The notes beneath the pieces are model-generated. The model was given only the letters and a program-made list of their open reading frames with translations. It ran no database searches and was not told the DNA's origin. This document shows, one piece after another, positions 1 through 9,421 of a stretch of 64,000 bases of DNA; position 1 is the stretch's first letter, and each line of letters begins with the position of its first letter. A program made the position numbers and the translations under genes. This DNA is from an uncultured Proteiniphilum sp. (GTDB lineage: Bacteria; Bacteroidota; Bacteroidia; Bacteroidales; Dysgonomonadaceae): NCBI GenBank assembly GCA_927407015.1, contig CAKMJT010000001.1, positions 62,001 through 126,000 on the forward strand, given 5' to 3'.

Positions 1-43
1 TAAGCTCAATGGCTCCCGGTCCGGTTATTTGAACTGTTTTCAT
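1..43 (-). CDS. N-terminal 14 codons of a probable dehydrogenase (partial)
   Basis: An ATG at 43 opens a reading frame that runs off the left edge of the window; the visible peptide is MKTVQITGPGAIEL. This beginning resembles the first beta strand of medium-chain, zinc-type alcohol or polyol dehydrogenases, but 14 residues cannot settle the family. It starts 26 bp after the stop of the aldo-keto reductase on the same strand, so the two are probably co-transcribed and may oxidise a sugar or sugar alcohol released by the upstream glycosidases. The substrate is unknown. Confidence 0.5.
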   Translation of the reverse strand, partial: MKTVQITGPGAIEL

Positions 44-69
44 TTGTTGTTTTTTTTCTATTGATGCGT

Positions 70-1002
70 TCAGCTGTTCACCCAGCTATCCCTAAATCCC
101 GGCGCTAAAATGGTTCGTATTTCCTCCAACAACTCCCTGTCGAGAGGTGTACCGGCGTAGCTGATGGTTCTCAATACATTCTCCGGGCTGGAGGAACTGA
201 ACAGGGTGGTGGCAATACGCGGATTGTCCGTGCTGTAACTTACCGCCAGCTGTTCAATGGAGACTCCTTTCGATTTGCAGTAGTCGACTGCCTTTCTGGC
301 GAGCCGCTGCAGGGCTGCCGGTGCGGGGTGCCACGATGGTGCCCCGCGTTCGGTCAGCAACCCCATGGAGTAGGGTGAAGCATTGATGACTCCCACCTTG
401 TGTGCCTCAAAAAAATCGAGGTAGTCCGTCAGCGAGTCATCGTTCAGCGTGTAGTGGCAAAAGGAGAGGACACTCTCCACGATTCCTGCCGGCACCTGTT
501 CGATGACATACCGGAAGTGACGCAAATTCAGGTTGGTGATACCGATATGTCTCACGATACCCCGGTCGCGCAGTGCTGCCAGGGCCGGCAATGTCTCGTG
601 ACAGACCTGTTCCAGGTCGGCAAACTCGATGTCATGCACATTGATCAGATCGATCTGCTCCACACCCAGCCGTTCCATGCTCTCATAGACGCTCTCCCGC
701 ACCCTGGAAGCGGAGTAATCCCACTGGTTCACCCCATCCCTGCCGTAGCGGCCCACTTTGGTGGAGAGATAGTAACGGCTTCGTTCCACCCCTCTCAATG
801 CCTTTCCCAGCACGTTCTCTGCTTTCAGGTGGCCGTAATAGGGAGAGACATCGATGAAGTTGATACCCTGCTCCAGGGCGGTGTGTACCGCACGGATACC
901 CTCTTCCTCCTTCATCGGGTGGAAGACAGCACCGAGGGAGGAAGCACCGAAGCTGATTTTGGAGAGCTTCATCCCGGTTTGGCCCAATTCGCGGTATTCC
1001 AT
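70..1002 (-). CDS. Aldo-keto reductase resembling L-galactose dehydrogenase
   Basis: This is a 310-residue cytoplasmic NAD(P)-dependent aldo-keto reductase. The catalytic tetrad is visible as D51 and Y56 in the segment FIDVSPYYG, K82 in LSTKVGRYG and H123 in NVHDIEF. Several blocks match what I recall of plant L-galactose dehydrogenase and related aldose 1-dehydrogenases: GASSLGAVF near the start, HDIEF, ASPYSMGLLTE and the following WHPA, and HYTLND. I therefore expect oxidation of L-galactose, L-fucose or a similar aldose to its lactone. The ATG at 1002 is preferred over the upstream TTG at 1008. It follows the GH95 gene by about 46 bp, and that enzyme could supply L-galactose or L-fucose. 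The substrate is an inference; the family is firm. Confidence 0.85.
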   Translation of the reverse strand: MEYRELGQTGMKLSKISFGASSLGAVFHPMKEEEGIRAVHTALEQGINFIDVSPYYGHLKAENVLGKALRGVERSRYYLSTKVGRYGRDGVNQWDYSASRVRESVYESMERLGVEQIDLINVHDIEFADLEQVCHETLPALAALRDRGIVRHIGITNLNLRHFRYVIEQVPAGIVESVLSFCHYTLNDDSLTDYLDFFEAHKVGVINASPYSMGLLTERGAPSWHPAPAALQRLARKAVDYCKSKGVSIEQLAVSYSTDNPRIATTLFSSSSPENVLRTISYAGTPLDRELLEEIRTILAPGFRDSWVNS

Positions 1003-1048
1003 ATTCAATCCTATCTGTTATAAGTGATGGGCGGTTTATGATACCTGC

Positions 1049-3472
1049 CTACTTTTTCTTTATCTGATATTGCTTGCCCGCTTCGGTCCGGAGATCATAC
1101 TCATAGACTTTCCGGTGTTCATACTTCACGGCCACAACCGCTTCTTCACTGATCAGGGGTGCTTTCACTGCAGCCTTCTGAAAGAGGGGGTTGGAATTTT
1201 CTCCTGATGCCGGTATGAGTCCTTTTCCCTCCAGCGGCACATAAGCGCGTATGCGCAGATTCCCTCCCAGCCGGGAGATGAAAGTGGCTTCCTGCAAAGT
1301 GCCTGCCATCCAATCCATGGCTACTTCGAACCCTCCGCGGGCGATGATGCCCTTGACTGTACCGCTCTCCCACCTCTCCGGCAGTGCCGGTAACAGGTGC
1401 ACCGCTCCATCGTGACTCTGCAGCAGCATCTCCGCCACACCGGCTGTCAGGCCGAAGTTGCCGTCGATCTGAAAGGGGGGGTGGGCCGTGAAGAGGTTGG
1501 GATAGGTTCTCCCGTTTCTGTTGCCATCGGGACCGGCCAGCGTCAGCATGTTTTGGATGATACGGTAGGCATGATCACCATCCAGGAGACGTGCCCAGAG
1601 GTTCACCTTCCAGCCGATGGACCAGCCGGTGGCCTGGTCACCGCGATAGAGCAGCGACTGTCTGGCGGCGGCAAACAGTTCCGGTGTGGCGTAGGGGGAA
1701 ATCTGGTTGCCGGGATAGAGACCATAGAGGTGCGACACATGGCGGTGTTCGTTTGCAGGGTCATCCACATCGTCCAGCCACTCCTGCAGCTGTGCGTGTC
1801 TGCCGATCTGCATCGGTGGCAACCTGTCGGCCATGTTGCGCAGCTGACGGCTGAAGGCCGGATCCCCGCCCAGCAGGTCATTTGCTGCGGCTGTACGGGT
1901 GAACAGGTCGAACAGCAACTGGTTGTCCATGGTGGTACCGGCCGTCACGGGCCCATGTTCGGGTGATACGGAGGGGCAGGCCACCATCCATCCGTTGTCG
2001 GGATGTGAGACCAGCGTTGAGAGGAAAAAGTCGGCAGCACCCTTCATCACGGGGAAGTATCTCTCCAAAAAGGCTTTGTCGCCGGTGAAGAGGTAGCGCT
2101 CCCAGAGGTGCTGGCAGAGCCAGGCTCCGCCCGTAGGCCACATCCCGGCTGCTGCAAAGTCGACTGGGCCGGTGATTCTCCAGATATCGGTGTTGTGGTG
2201 TACCACCCATCCGTCCGCGTTGTACATGCTGTGTGCCGTCTGCAGTCCGGTGTGGCTCAGCTCCTCCATCATCCGGAAGAAAGGTTCATGGGTCTCCGTG
2301 AGGTTGGTCACCTCTGCTGGCCAGTAGTTCATCTCGGCATTGATGTTGAGCGTATACTTACTGTCCCATGCCGGGTGGGTGCTGTTGTTCCAGATGCCCT
2401 GCAGGTTGGCCGGCTGTCCCCCCGGCTGTGAGGAGGAGATCAGTAGGTAACGGCCGAACTGTGTCAGCAGCGTCACCAGTGACGGATCCTGACTGTCGGC
2501 AAATGACGCGATCCGTTGTGTAGTGGTCAGCTTCTGACTCTCACCCTGTTCTCCCAGATCAAGGCTGAATCGGTGAAACTGACGGCCATAGATCTCACGG
2601 TGACTTTTGAGCGCTTTGCTGTATCGCTTCGTGAGAGCCGCTTCCAGCAGTTCAGAGGCCACTGCGGCAGGATCCCTGTCCAACGTTTGATAATCCCGGA
2701 AACTGGTGCCTATTGAAATGTATAGAATCGCTTCCGTGGCGTTGGTGACGCGGATCTGCTCCTCACTTACCTCCACTGTTCCACCTTTCTGACGGATCGC
2801 GGTCTGAATCTCATATTCGATTTTCCCGTTGATCCCCTCATGGTCGACTCCCCTGCCACGCAGCACCAGGTGGTCACCTCTCTTCATGACGGTGTGTTGT
2901 GAGGGATTGCGGTAGGCCGCTGCAAAAGAGATGCTTCTCTTTTTGTCGGCTGTCAGGCGCAGGATGATCACGTCATCGGCAAAGGAGGAGAAGAGCTCAC
3001 GCTTGTAGGTGACGCCGTTCACGGTATAGCGGGTGGTAGCAACAGCGCTGTTGAGGTTCAGCTCGCGGTAGTAATCCTGCCAATTGCGGTGACCCTCAAA
3101 ATGGAGCAACAGGCTGCCGGCTGTCTGGTAGGGCATGCCATGGGGTCCCCCGAAAAAGGTCTCGTTGATTCGTTTGTCGGCTTCCCCATATTCTTTCCGG
3201 AAGATCAGTTCCTGTACTTTCTTTAGCGCTCCGGCCGCTTTGGGATTGTCGTTCCGGTGGGGTGACCCGCCCCAGAGGGTCTCCTCGTTGAGCTGGATCT
3301 CCTCTTCCGCGGGCTTGCCGTAGACCATGGCACCCAACCTCGAGTTGCCCAGGGGCAGTGCTTCCTCCCACAAGGTAGCCGGGCTGTCATACCACAACTT
3401 CAGATCCTGTGCGGGCAGATGAAAAGCAAACAGGAAGATCAGCGTGGTGATAAAAAGTGATATCTTGTTCAT
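1049..3472 (-). CDS. GH95 alpha-L-fucosidase / alpha-L-galactosidase, secreted
   Basis: This 807-residue exported enzyme begins with a Sec signal ([20 protein letters not shown], cleavage near AQD). The ATG at 3472 is chosen because the longer frame adds 23 residues ahead of the signal peptide. The GH95 fold follows: an N-terminal beta domain with [15 protein letters not shown], then an (alpha/alpha)6 barrel. The [12 protein letters not shown] motif (about residues 376-387) carries the two Asn of the family's base system, SPEHGP (about 505) the probable acid Glu, and QIDGNFG (about 669) the Asp. GH95 removes terminal alpha-L-fucose or alpha-L-galactose; the second is known from complex xylans. 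The operon and the L-galactose-dehydrogenase-like neighbour favour L-galactose, but fucose is not excluded. It lies 122 bp after the GH31 gene, with no clear terminator between. Confidence 0.88.
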   Translation of the reverse strand: MNKISLFITTLIFLFAFHLPAQDLKLWYDSPATLWEEALPLGNSRLGAMVYGKPAEEEIQLNEETLWGGSPHRNDNPKAAGALKKVQELIFRKEYGEADKRINETFFGGPHGMPYQTAGSLLLHFEGHRNWQDYYRELNLNSAVATTRYTVNGVTYKRELFSSFADDVIILRLTADKKRSISFAAAYRNPSQHTVMKRGDHLVLRGRGVDHEGINGKIEYEIQTAIRQKGGTVEVSEEQIRVTNATEAILYISIGTSFRDYQTLDRDPAAVASELLEAALTKRYSKALKSHREIYGRQFHRFSLDLGEQGESQKLTTTQRIASFADSQDPSLVTLLTQFGRYLLISSSQPGGQPANLQGIWNNSTHPAWDSKYTLNINAEMNYWPAEVTNLTETHEPFFRMMEELSHTGLQTAHSMYNADGWVVHHNTDIWRITGPVDFAAAGMWPTGGAWLCQHLWERYLFTGDKAFLERYFPVMKGAADFFLSTLVSHPDNGWMVACPSVSPEHGPVTAGTTMDNQLLFDLFTRTAAANDLLGGDPAFSRQLRNMADRLPPMQIGRHAQLQEWLDDVDDPANEHRHVSHLYGLYPGNQISPYATPELFAAARQSLLYRGDQATGWSIGWKVNLWARLLDGDHAYRIIQNMLTLAGPDGNRNGRTYPNLFTAHPPFQIDGNFGLTAGVAEMLLQSHDGAVHLLPALPERWESGTVKGIIARGGFEVAMDWMAGTLQEATFISRLGGNLRIRAYVPLEGKGLIPASGENSNPLFQKAAVKAPLISEEAVVAVKYEHRKVYEYDLRTEAGKQYQIKKK

Positions 3473-3594
3473 ATCTCTTGTTGTTGGAAATATTTGATGA
3501 TCGCTACAAACCCGCCGCGAGGCAGGCAATCTGCCATACATGTTACAGGGATTGTTGTTTTATATATCTATGATATTTTTACTTTACATTGTAT

Positions 3595-6225
3595 TTACCT
3601 CAAAGATATACTTTTTTTCCTTCCGGTATAGGTGATGGTGACTGATGTCTCAGCCTTATCGGTGTCTATAGTGGTTACCGGCTTCACCAAAACCACACGG
3701 AATGGCTTTATTTTCTCCATACCCGGAAAGCAGCCTTTTCTCTCTCCGACAGTAAATGTGGCAGTCTCCTCATCCCATTTCAATTCAATAATGCTGAACA
3801 GGCCCTCTTCGTAATGGTAATTATTTCCTTCATCTTCATAAAGCGTGAAGGAGGCATCACCTCCCGGATAGATACGAATCTCCAGCGGTTCGCCGGATTG
3901 TTGTGAGGTGAATTGTCTGAGAGGCCCCATCGGGATGATGGAACCTGCTTTCACGAACAAGGGAAGAGTCTTTATGTCTGTGTGTACATCAACAGGAATC
4001 CCTCCATTTCTCTTCTCGCCACTCCAGAAGTCGATCCATCCGTTTTTATTGACGGGAAGATAGACGGGCCACTGCTTCACACCGGGTTCAGTGACCGGTG
4101 CCACCAGGAGGGACGGGCCGAACATAAACTGATGTTTTTGTTCCAGCGCTACAGGGTCATTGGCAAAGTCCATCACCAGGGGACGCATCAGGGTGGATCC
4201 GCTGAAGGTGACACGTGATGCTTCCGAGTAGATGTAGGGGAGCAGCCTGTAGCGCAGTTCGAGGGTCTGTAACACTACTTTCTCCACCTGCTCGCCGTAA
4301 CGCCACGGTTCAGTGTTACTCATATAACCGTGCACCCTCAGCAGGGGAAAGAAGGCTGCAGTCTGGAACCAGCGGATAAAAAGTTCATGATAACCGGGGT
4401 TGGTGTACTGGTCATGGGGCCGGAAGAAGCCGCCGGCATCATAGGTCCACCAGGGCAGGCCCGCACTCATCTGTCCCAGTCCCGCGGTGATCTGGCGGCG
4501 CAGTGTCTCCCAGTCGTGACCCACATCGCCCGACCAGGTGGCGGTGCCATACCGTTGCATACCGGCAAAGGCGCTGCGTGTAAGAATGAAAGCTCTCCGC
4601 TTTCCGGGATCATCGCTGCGCCACCCTTCATAAACCGTTTTGTTCACATAAAGTGGGTATACATTGCGCAGCAGTTCACCCGGCAGGGTGCCGTTACGGA
4701 TTTTCCGGTACCGGAGATCATCATTCTCCGGCTCAGTGGCATCCAGCCACCAGGCATCGATGCCGTAGGGCAGCATCTTCTCAGAGAAGTGCTTCCAATA
4801 GTGAGCGGCCGCATCGGGGTTGAAGAAGTCAATCCAGTCGCTGCCGGGGATAAAATATCCCATCTCATCCATCTCTTTTCCTACTTCAGATTGTTTGTCC
4901 ATTTTCGACCAGACAGAGATCATCATCCGTAGGTTCATTGCATGCAACTGATTCACCATCTCTTTCGGATCGGGATACCGCTCCTCATCGAAACGCATGG
5001 CGTTCCAGCCATGCTTACCCCAGTATTGCCAGTCCTGCACAATCACGTCGACAGGCACTCCCCTGCTCCGGAAGGTGCGTGCATTCTCCAGCAGCTCCTC
5101 CTGAGTGTGATAACGCTCTCGGCAATGGATATAGCCAAATGCCCAGAGCGGTAGCATTGGTGCCGGTCCTGTCAATTCACGGTAACTGGCAATCACCTCA
5201 TCACCATTTCCGGCGAAGACGGTGTAATCGAGCGCCTGCGCTACCGGTGAGGAGAAAACGGTCTCATCGGTGACAGCACCCCAGAAGAGCAAAGGCCGGT
5301 CCATCTGTTCACCTTCTACGGTTATTTGATGTACTCCTGCCGACAACTCCGTGATAAGCGATGTGGTGGGAGGTAACCAGATGTTATTCACATCCACCAG
5401 TGTATCTCCGTCAATGACAAGGTGATGCTTACGTGCCATTTGCTGCCCCACATCGAGCAGCAGCGCGTATCTGCCGGCAGCAGGAACAGTCAGTGTGCCC
5501 GTAAAGCGATTCATGCTTCTGGTCTCTCTTCTGTTGCCGCTGGTACCGGTAGCATCCACCGTGATGGTCTCTGTCGGATCATCTTCGCGCTGCAGCGGCA
5601 ACACATTTTCTCCCGGATTGAATTCAGTAAGCCCATAATTGTTCCATAACAGGCCATATCCCTTACTGGATAGGATGAAGGGAATGGATATCTGGCTGTT
5701 CACCTGTGTGAGCCTCCGGGGTAATCCCCTGATGTTGAGGTGTCCGTCCTGGAATTGACCGGAGCCGAACAGGTATTCGTCGGGAGGTGAGACAAACCGT
5801 TGTGCCACCCTGTATACCGCGAGGTTGTCCAGGCTGTCCGGCTCAATGAGCCGACCGCCATCCTGTTCTCTCAAAATGACATTTCCACTGTCATCGAGGA
5901 AAGAAAGACTGTTACTCTTCCTGTGAAAGACCGCCGTAATCTGCCCCATGATAAGCCTGATAGTCTCCTCATCTTCCCGGACCTCATAATGGGGTGTCGT
6001 CACCTCCTCCGTGTATACAATATCTTCCGGGTAAAGTTGAACTGCAGACTGTTGGTATCTGACGCGGATGGCATTGTCATTCAGCGGCTCAAGGGTAAGG
6101 GTGTCTCCCCCGACAGCAATTGTAATCCTATCGGGGGAATCACCTTGCAGCGTTCCTGCATAGGAAGCAAATGAGAGTTGCATGGTGCAGCTGATAAACA
6201 ACAGGATAGCTTGATGGATAGACAT
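3595..6225 (-). CDS. GH31 alpha-xylosidase-type enzyme with PA14-like insert
   Basis: An 876-residue exported GH31 enzyme that removes non-reducing alpha-linked residues with retention. The signal peptide covers about residues 1-24. A beta-sandwich N domain is followed by an inserted PA14-like segment (about 235-320, GTLTVPAAGRYALLL to PLLFWG) and then the (beta/alpha)8 barrel. The nucleophile is D495 in WWLDATEPE and the acid/base D567 in WSGDVGHDW. GH31 enzymes with a PA14 insert in Bacteroidetes include alpha-xylosidases of xyloglucan and xylan loci. In this xylan operon, release of alpha-D-xylose from decorated arabinoxylan oligosaccharides is the likely role; alpha-glucosidase activity is the main alternative. 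It begins 34 bp after the esterase gene. Confidence 0.88.
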   Translation of the reverse strand: MSIHQAILLFISCTMQLSFASYAGTLQGDSPDRITIAVGGDTLTLEPLNDNAIRVRYQQSAVQLYPEDIVYTEEVTTPHYEVREDEETIRLIMGQITAVFHRKSNSLSFLDDSGNVILREQDGGRLIEPDSLDNLAVYRVAQRFVSPPDEYLFGSGQFQDGHLNIRGLPRRLTQVNSQISIPFILSSKGYGLLWNNYGLTEFNPGENVLPLQREDDPTETITVDATGTSGNRRETRSMNRFTGTLTVPAAGRYALLLDVGQQMARKHHLVIDGDTLVDVNNIWLPPTTSLITELSAGVHQITVEGEQMDRPLLFWGAVTDETVFSSPVAQALDYTVFAGNGDEVIASYRELTGPAPMLPLWAFGYIHCRERYHTQEELLENARTFRSRGVPVDVIVQDWQYWGKHGWNAMRFDEERYPDPKEMVNQLHAMNLRMMISVWSKMDKQSEVGKEMDEMGYFIPGSDWIDFFNPDAAAHYWKHFSEKMLPYGIDAWWLDATEPENDDLRYRKIRNGTLPGELLRNVYPLYVNKTVYEGWRSDDPGKRRAFILTRSAFAGMQRYGTATWSGDVGHDWETLRRQITAGLGQMSAGLPWWTYDAGGFFRPHDQYTNPGYHELFIRWFQTAAFFPLLRVHGYMSNTEPWRYGEQVEKVVLQTLELRYRLLPYIYSEASRVTFSGSTLMRPLVMDFANDPVALEQKHQFMFGPSLLVAPVTEPGVKQWPVYLPVNKNGWIDFWSGEKRNGGIPVDVHTDIKTLPLFVKAGSIIPMGPLRQFTSQQSGEPLEIRIYPGGDASFTLYEDEGNNYHYEEGLFSIIELKWDEETATFTVGERKGCFPGMEKIKPFRVVLVKPVTTIDTDKAETSVTITYTGRKKSISLR

Positions 6226-6259
6226 AATTTATAGGTTGATCACACAGCGTTCATTTTAT

Positions 6260-7123
6260 TTATGGGTTGAGGATGGCAAGCATCTGATCGGCATAGCGTT
6301 CACCCAGCATCCTGTAACCTTCAGTAGAGAAGTGCAACCGGTCCGGTCCTGCCTCACAACCCGCGGAAGAGATGACATGGCTGTTGGGGATCACTCCGGG
6401 CAAAGTCTGAATGATTTCGTTCATCGATGCGCAGACACCCTGCTGGTCGGCATGCACCACTTCTCCCACCAGTAGCGGAACGGAGTTGGGAGCTAGTCCG
6501 ATATCTTTCAGCAGGCTGTCATATACTTTCTTCACCTTCACAGGCCACTCTTTATCTCCTGTATTTGACTCTCCCTGATGCAGCAGAATCCCTTTGATGA
6601 TCCCTCCGTTTTGTCTGGCTATCAGGGCCATATCGACCAGCCGCTGATAAGGATTGTTGTCGTATTCCGCAGCCATATTCTTCAACCAGTCGGGAGAGGA
6701 TGCTATGTATCCCTGAAAGTTCTCCTTATCGAAGAGCTCAATTTTACATCCTCCCACGGCTACATTGATCACCCCTACACTGATGTGGGAGGGCAGGGCA
6801 GCAGTCATAGCCCGTCCGAAATAGTCTGCCGGCCCGAGGCCTGTGTGACAACGCACGAGTGGGGGAGTTGCTTTATACCATACTCCTTTTTCCCGTCCCA
6901 GATCAGGACAATCGACGGCCTGCAGGACCATAAAGCGGTTATTAATCCCGGTCGTGTCGACTGGGTTGAATCTCGCAGCACCTTCCATATTCGACTGACC
7001 GAGGCACAGGTAAACATGCATTTCCTCTTTGATCATTGCTGTCCCGGCTTTTTTGCCGGAACAGTTCACATTCGTTAAGAGTAGCACCGTACTTACAACA
7101 GCAAACAATATATTTTTTTTCAT
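6260..7123 (-). CDS. CE6-type SGNH acetylxylan esterase, lipoprotein
   Basis: A 287-residue lipoprotein: the signal ends LLLTNVN before Cys21. The SGNH-fold carbohydrate esterase starts with CLGQSNMEG, where S44 is the nucleophile. NVAVGGCKIE supplies the oxyanion Gly block, and LLHQGESN matches the third block. DRLHFSTEGY near the C terminus carries the catalytic D261 and H264. This matches CE6/sialate O-acetylesterase-like enzymes that remove acetyl groups from xylan backbone residues before glycosidase attack. It lies between GH43 and GH31 in the operon. Length is normal for a single-domain CE6 protein, and the acetylxylan substrate is inferred from context. Confidence 0.85.
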   Translation of the reverse strand: MKKNILFAVVSTVLLLTNVNCSGKKAGTAMIKEEMHVYLCLGQSNMEGAARFNPVDTTGINNRFMVLQAVDCPDLGREKGVWYKATPPLVRCHTGLGPADYFGRAMTAALPSHISVGVINVAVGGCKIELFDKENFQGYIASSPDWLKNMAAEYDNNPYQRLVDMALIARQNGGIIKGILLHQGESNTGDKEWPVKVKKVYDSLLKDIGLAPNSVPLLVGEVVHADQQGVCASMNEIIQTLPGVIPNSHVISSAGCEAGPDRLHFSTEGYRMLGERYADQMLAILNP

Positions 7124-7151
7124 AGGAATTTATTTATGAATGCAATGATAT

Positions 7152-7215
7152 AAAAAACCGGGCAGATTTTATCTGTTCATGCAGCAACATTAATCAGCAG
7201 TATGATTCTGCCTGG
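7152..7215 (-). terminator. Possible intrinsic terminator between GH43 and the CE6 gene
   Basis: On the minus strand, arms of nine bases (7207-7215 and 7158-7166) pair with one mismatch around a long loop, and six T residues follow at once (7157-7152). A nested small stem with arms CAGAT/ATCTG lies just before the T run. It sits in a 100-bp gap after the GH43 stop. The long loop makes it weaker than the one behind the GH10 gene, so partial read-through is likely. Confidence 0.4.
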
Positions 7216-7223
7216 CAACTTAC

Positions 7224-9332
7224 TTATTCTGCTGACAATACGATCTGGTATGTTTTGACCACACCTTTGTAATCAAATGCTACCTTCGCAGTTCCCTTAG
7301 GAGAATCGGCTTGTGTCACTGTTACTTTTACATCCTTATTATCAGATGAGGCGGTCACAGTGGGTGTTTCCATGCTGTTTGCCGGCAACTTAACTGTTGC
7401 GCGGTAGATATCGTAACCTGTAATACCATTGGAATCGGTGGACCTGAGGGGTGTTTTAGGAAGTTCAACCACTTTCCCATTGACCGCAATGCTTACTGTG
7501 GGAACGATAGGACGGGAGATTTTCTTCTTTTTCGAGCTGAATCCCAGTCCGGACAAATTGAAAAGATCTGTTTGTTCATCACCTTCTGCCACCAGGAAGA
7601 TGGCATGTTTCTGATCGAGATGATCCACGAACCGGGATACATCTATTGAGAACTGCGTCGTTTCCTTACTGGCATTCGCCGGAACGATTATCTCACCAAT
7701 TTTCGTCCCGTTCCAGGTATCATTATCCCAGGGTCCATCCAGCCATACGTTGACTTTAAAACTTTTGTCCGTTTTTGGGGTGAGGAACAGATTGAACGCA
7801 GTTTTGTTTCTCTTTTGGGTTCCCTTGAAAGCTTTCAGCCCTTTGGTGTCTTTCTTCAACCCGCCAAAACCAAAGTACTTGTAACCGATGATATGGCCGT
7901 TCCTTACATTTGCAACAGGCATGTGGTTATCCCAGATGTCCCATGAATCCTGCTGGATACCTGTATCGGAAAGATAACAGGCATAACCGGCTGAATAATA
8001 CTGATAGGGGTCCAGGCCATAGATATGAAAACCTTCTGAGGTCACCTCTGCTCCCGTATATTCTCTTCCCTGTTTGTCTTTGGCCGTCCATTTAAGATCC
8101 TCAGCAAAGGGATCGAATCCTGTGATGGTGACAGTGCCCCCTTCCGACACCGGTTTATCATCCCATTCCACCTTGATGGGGGCCACCATGGCCTGGCGTG
8201 CGAAGCCAAATCCTCTGGGGGGCCTGTGGTAAAAAGCGTACCACTGACCATTGATCAACTCGATACTGCCATGGGTATTGTGACCACCGTTCGTCGTCTG
8301 TAATTCCGATCCGTTTTGATTCAGTACCGGAGCGCGTGAATCGACCAGCACGCCGCCGCTCTTCCAGGGACCCAACGGGGAGTCTCCCACGGCATAGCGC
8401 AGCGTAGAGTTGGAGCTGCCTACACCATATTCGGGCCCTGAATAACCGCTGAAGACCGTGATGTATTTGTTTCCCACCTTGCGGATGGAGGATGCTTCAA
8501 AAAAGTTGAATGTCTTGAGATCCTGATCAGGATAGATCTGTGGGTAGTGGGTGCCCTCCGGATCGCGGATCATGCCATATCTGGCGCTGGCAGGAATGAA
8601 GTAACTGATCACCTCCGTTCCCGGCCGGAGTGAGTACATGGTATGCTGATCCAGCTGGGCGGCCATTGATCGCTGAAATCCCCAGTATCCGTAAGCCCTG
8701 AATCCAATCTCATAATCGGGATCGGCAGGATCGGTCACATATTCAATATAGACTGCCGGGTCGAAACCCAGGATACTTCCTTCCGTGGTACGTGTTCCGT
8801 CTTCTGTCAGGTTGATGGGTGTAAATGGACCGTCAGGACGGCTCCCTTTGGCGACCATTGCTTCTCTGCGCGGTCCACGGCTGTGCGGGTAGAGATAATA
8901 TTCCCTGGTTCCGTCCTTTCGTTTCACTTCAACAAGGTCGGGTGCGTACATCACATCCCACTGGCCGTTGACAGTGTATGTGAAAACAGGTCCTTCGTCA
9001 CGCCATTGGGAGAGATCTTCCACGGGTGCCGACCAGGCTCTGATATCCGGTCCGCAATAACTCGTGACCCTTACATCATGCGATCCTATGATATATGCCC
9101 TGTATTTTCCCGGGTGATCGGGGTCCTCAAAAACGCGGGGCTCCCCGTCGGGCAGATGCTCCCATAACGGCAGATAGGGGTTTCCAGCTCCTTGATGGAC
9201 AAACTTCTGCCGGACTTTCTCATGGGATACTGAATTATTTTGTCCACTCAATCCGCTCACGTTTAACAAAGAAACCGTGAAACATAAAACGTATACACAG
9301 TGTCTTATAGACATACTATTCAATTTATTCAT
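7224..9332 (-). CDS. GH43-family arabinofuranosidase/xylosidase with C-terminal modules
   Basis: A 702-residue exported protein. The signal peptide covers about residues 1-30; an alternative ATG at 9314 would shorten the n-region. Residues about 50-400 form a five-bladed GH43 propeller, seen as EPRVFEDPDHPG, VMYAPDLVEV and FNFFEASSIR, the last carrying a probable acid Glu. Next is a beta-sandwich segment (about 430-600), likely a carbohydrate-binding module, and then an immunoglobulin-like tail rich in PTV and VTVT patterns (about 605-702). GH43 enzymes invert and remove arabinose or xylose; the exact subfamily is not clear to me. It lies 89 bp after GH8 with no terminator, so it is read in the same unit. 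Confidence 0.8.
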   Translation of the reverse strand: MNKLNSMSIRHCVYVLCFTVSLLNVSGLSGQNNSVSHEKVRQKFVHQGAGNPYLPLWEHLPDGEPRVFEDPDHPGKYRAYIIGSHDVRVTSYCGPDIRAWSAPVEDLSQWRDEGPVFTYTVNGQWDVMYAPDLVEVKRKDGTREYYLYPHSRGPRREAMVAKGSRPDGPFTPINLTEDGTRTTEGSILGFDPAVYIEYVTDPADPDYEIGFRAYGYWGFQRSMAAQLDQHTMYSLRPGTEVISYFIPASARYGMIRDPEGTHYPQIYPDQDLKTFNFFEASSIRKVGNKYITVFSGYSGPEYGVGSSNSTLRYAVGDSPLGPWKSGGVLVDSRAPVLNQNGSELQTTNGGHNTHGSIELINGQWYAFYHRPPRGFGFARQAMVAPIKVEWDDKPVSEGGTVTITGFDPFAEDLKWTAKDKQGREYTGAEVTSEGFHIYGLDPYQYYSAGYACYLSDTGIQQDSWDIWDNHMPVANVRNGHIIGYKYFGFGGLKKDTKGLKAFKGTQKRNKTAFNLFLTPKTDKSFKVNVWLDGPWDNDTWNGTKIGEIIVPANASKETTQFSIDVSRFVDHLDQKHAIFLVAEGDEQTDLFNLSGLGFSSKKKKISRPIVPTVSIAVNGKVVELPKTPLRSTDSNGITGYDIYRATVKLPANSMETPTVTASSDNKDVKVTVTQADSPKGTAKVAFDYKGVVKTYQIVLSAE

Positions 9333-9421
9333 AATAAACAGATATATAATAACTTAGTTGTTTGAAATAGGGAAGTGAATCATTACATTGTAAAAGATGA
9401 ACTGCCGGATTTTCAGGTTGT

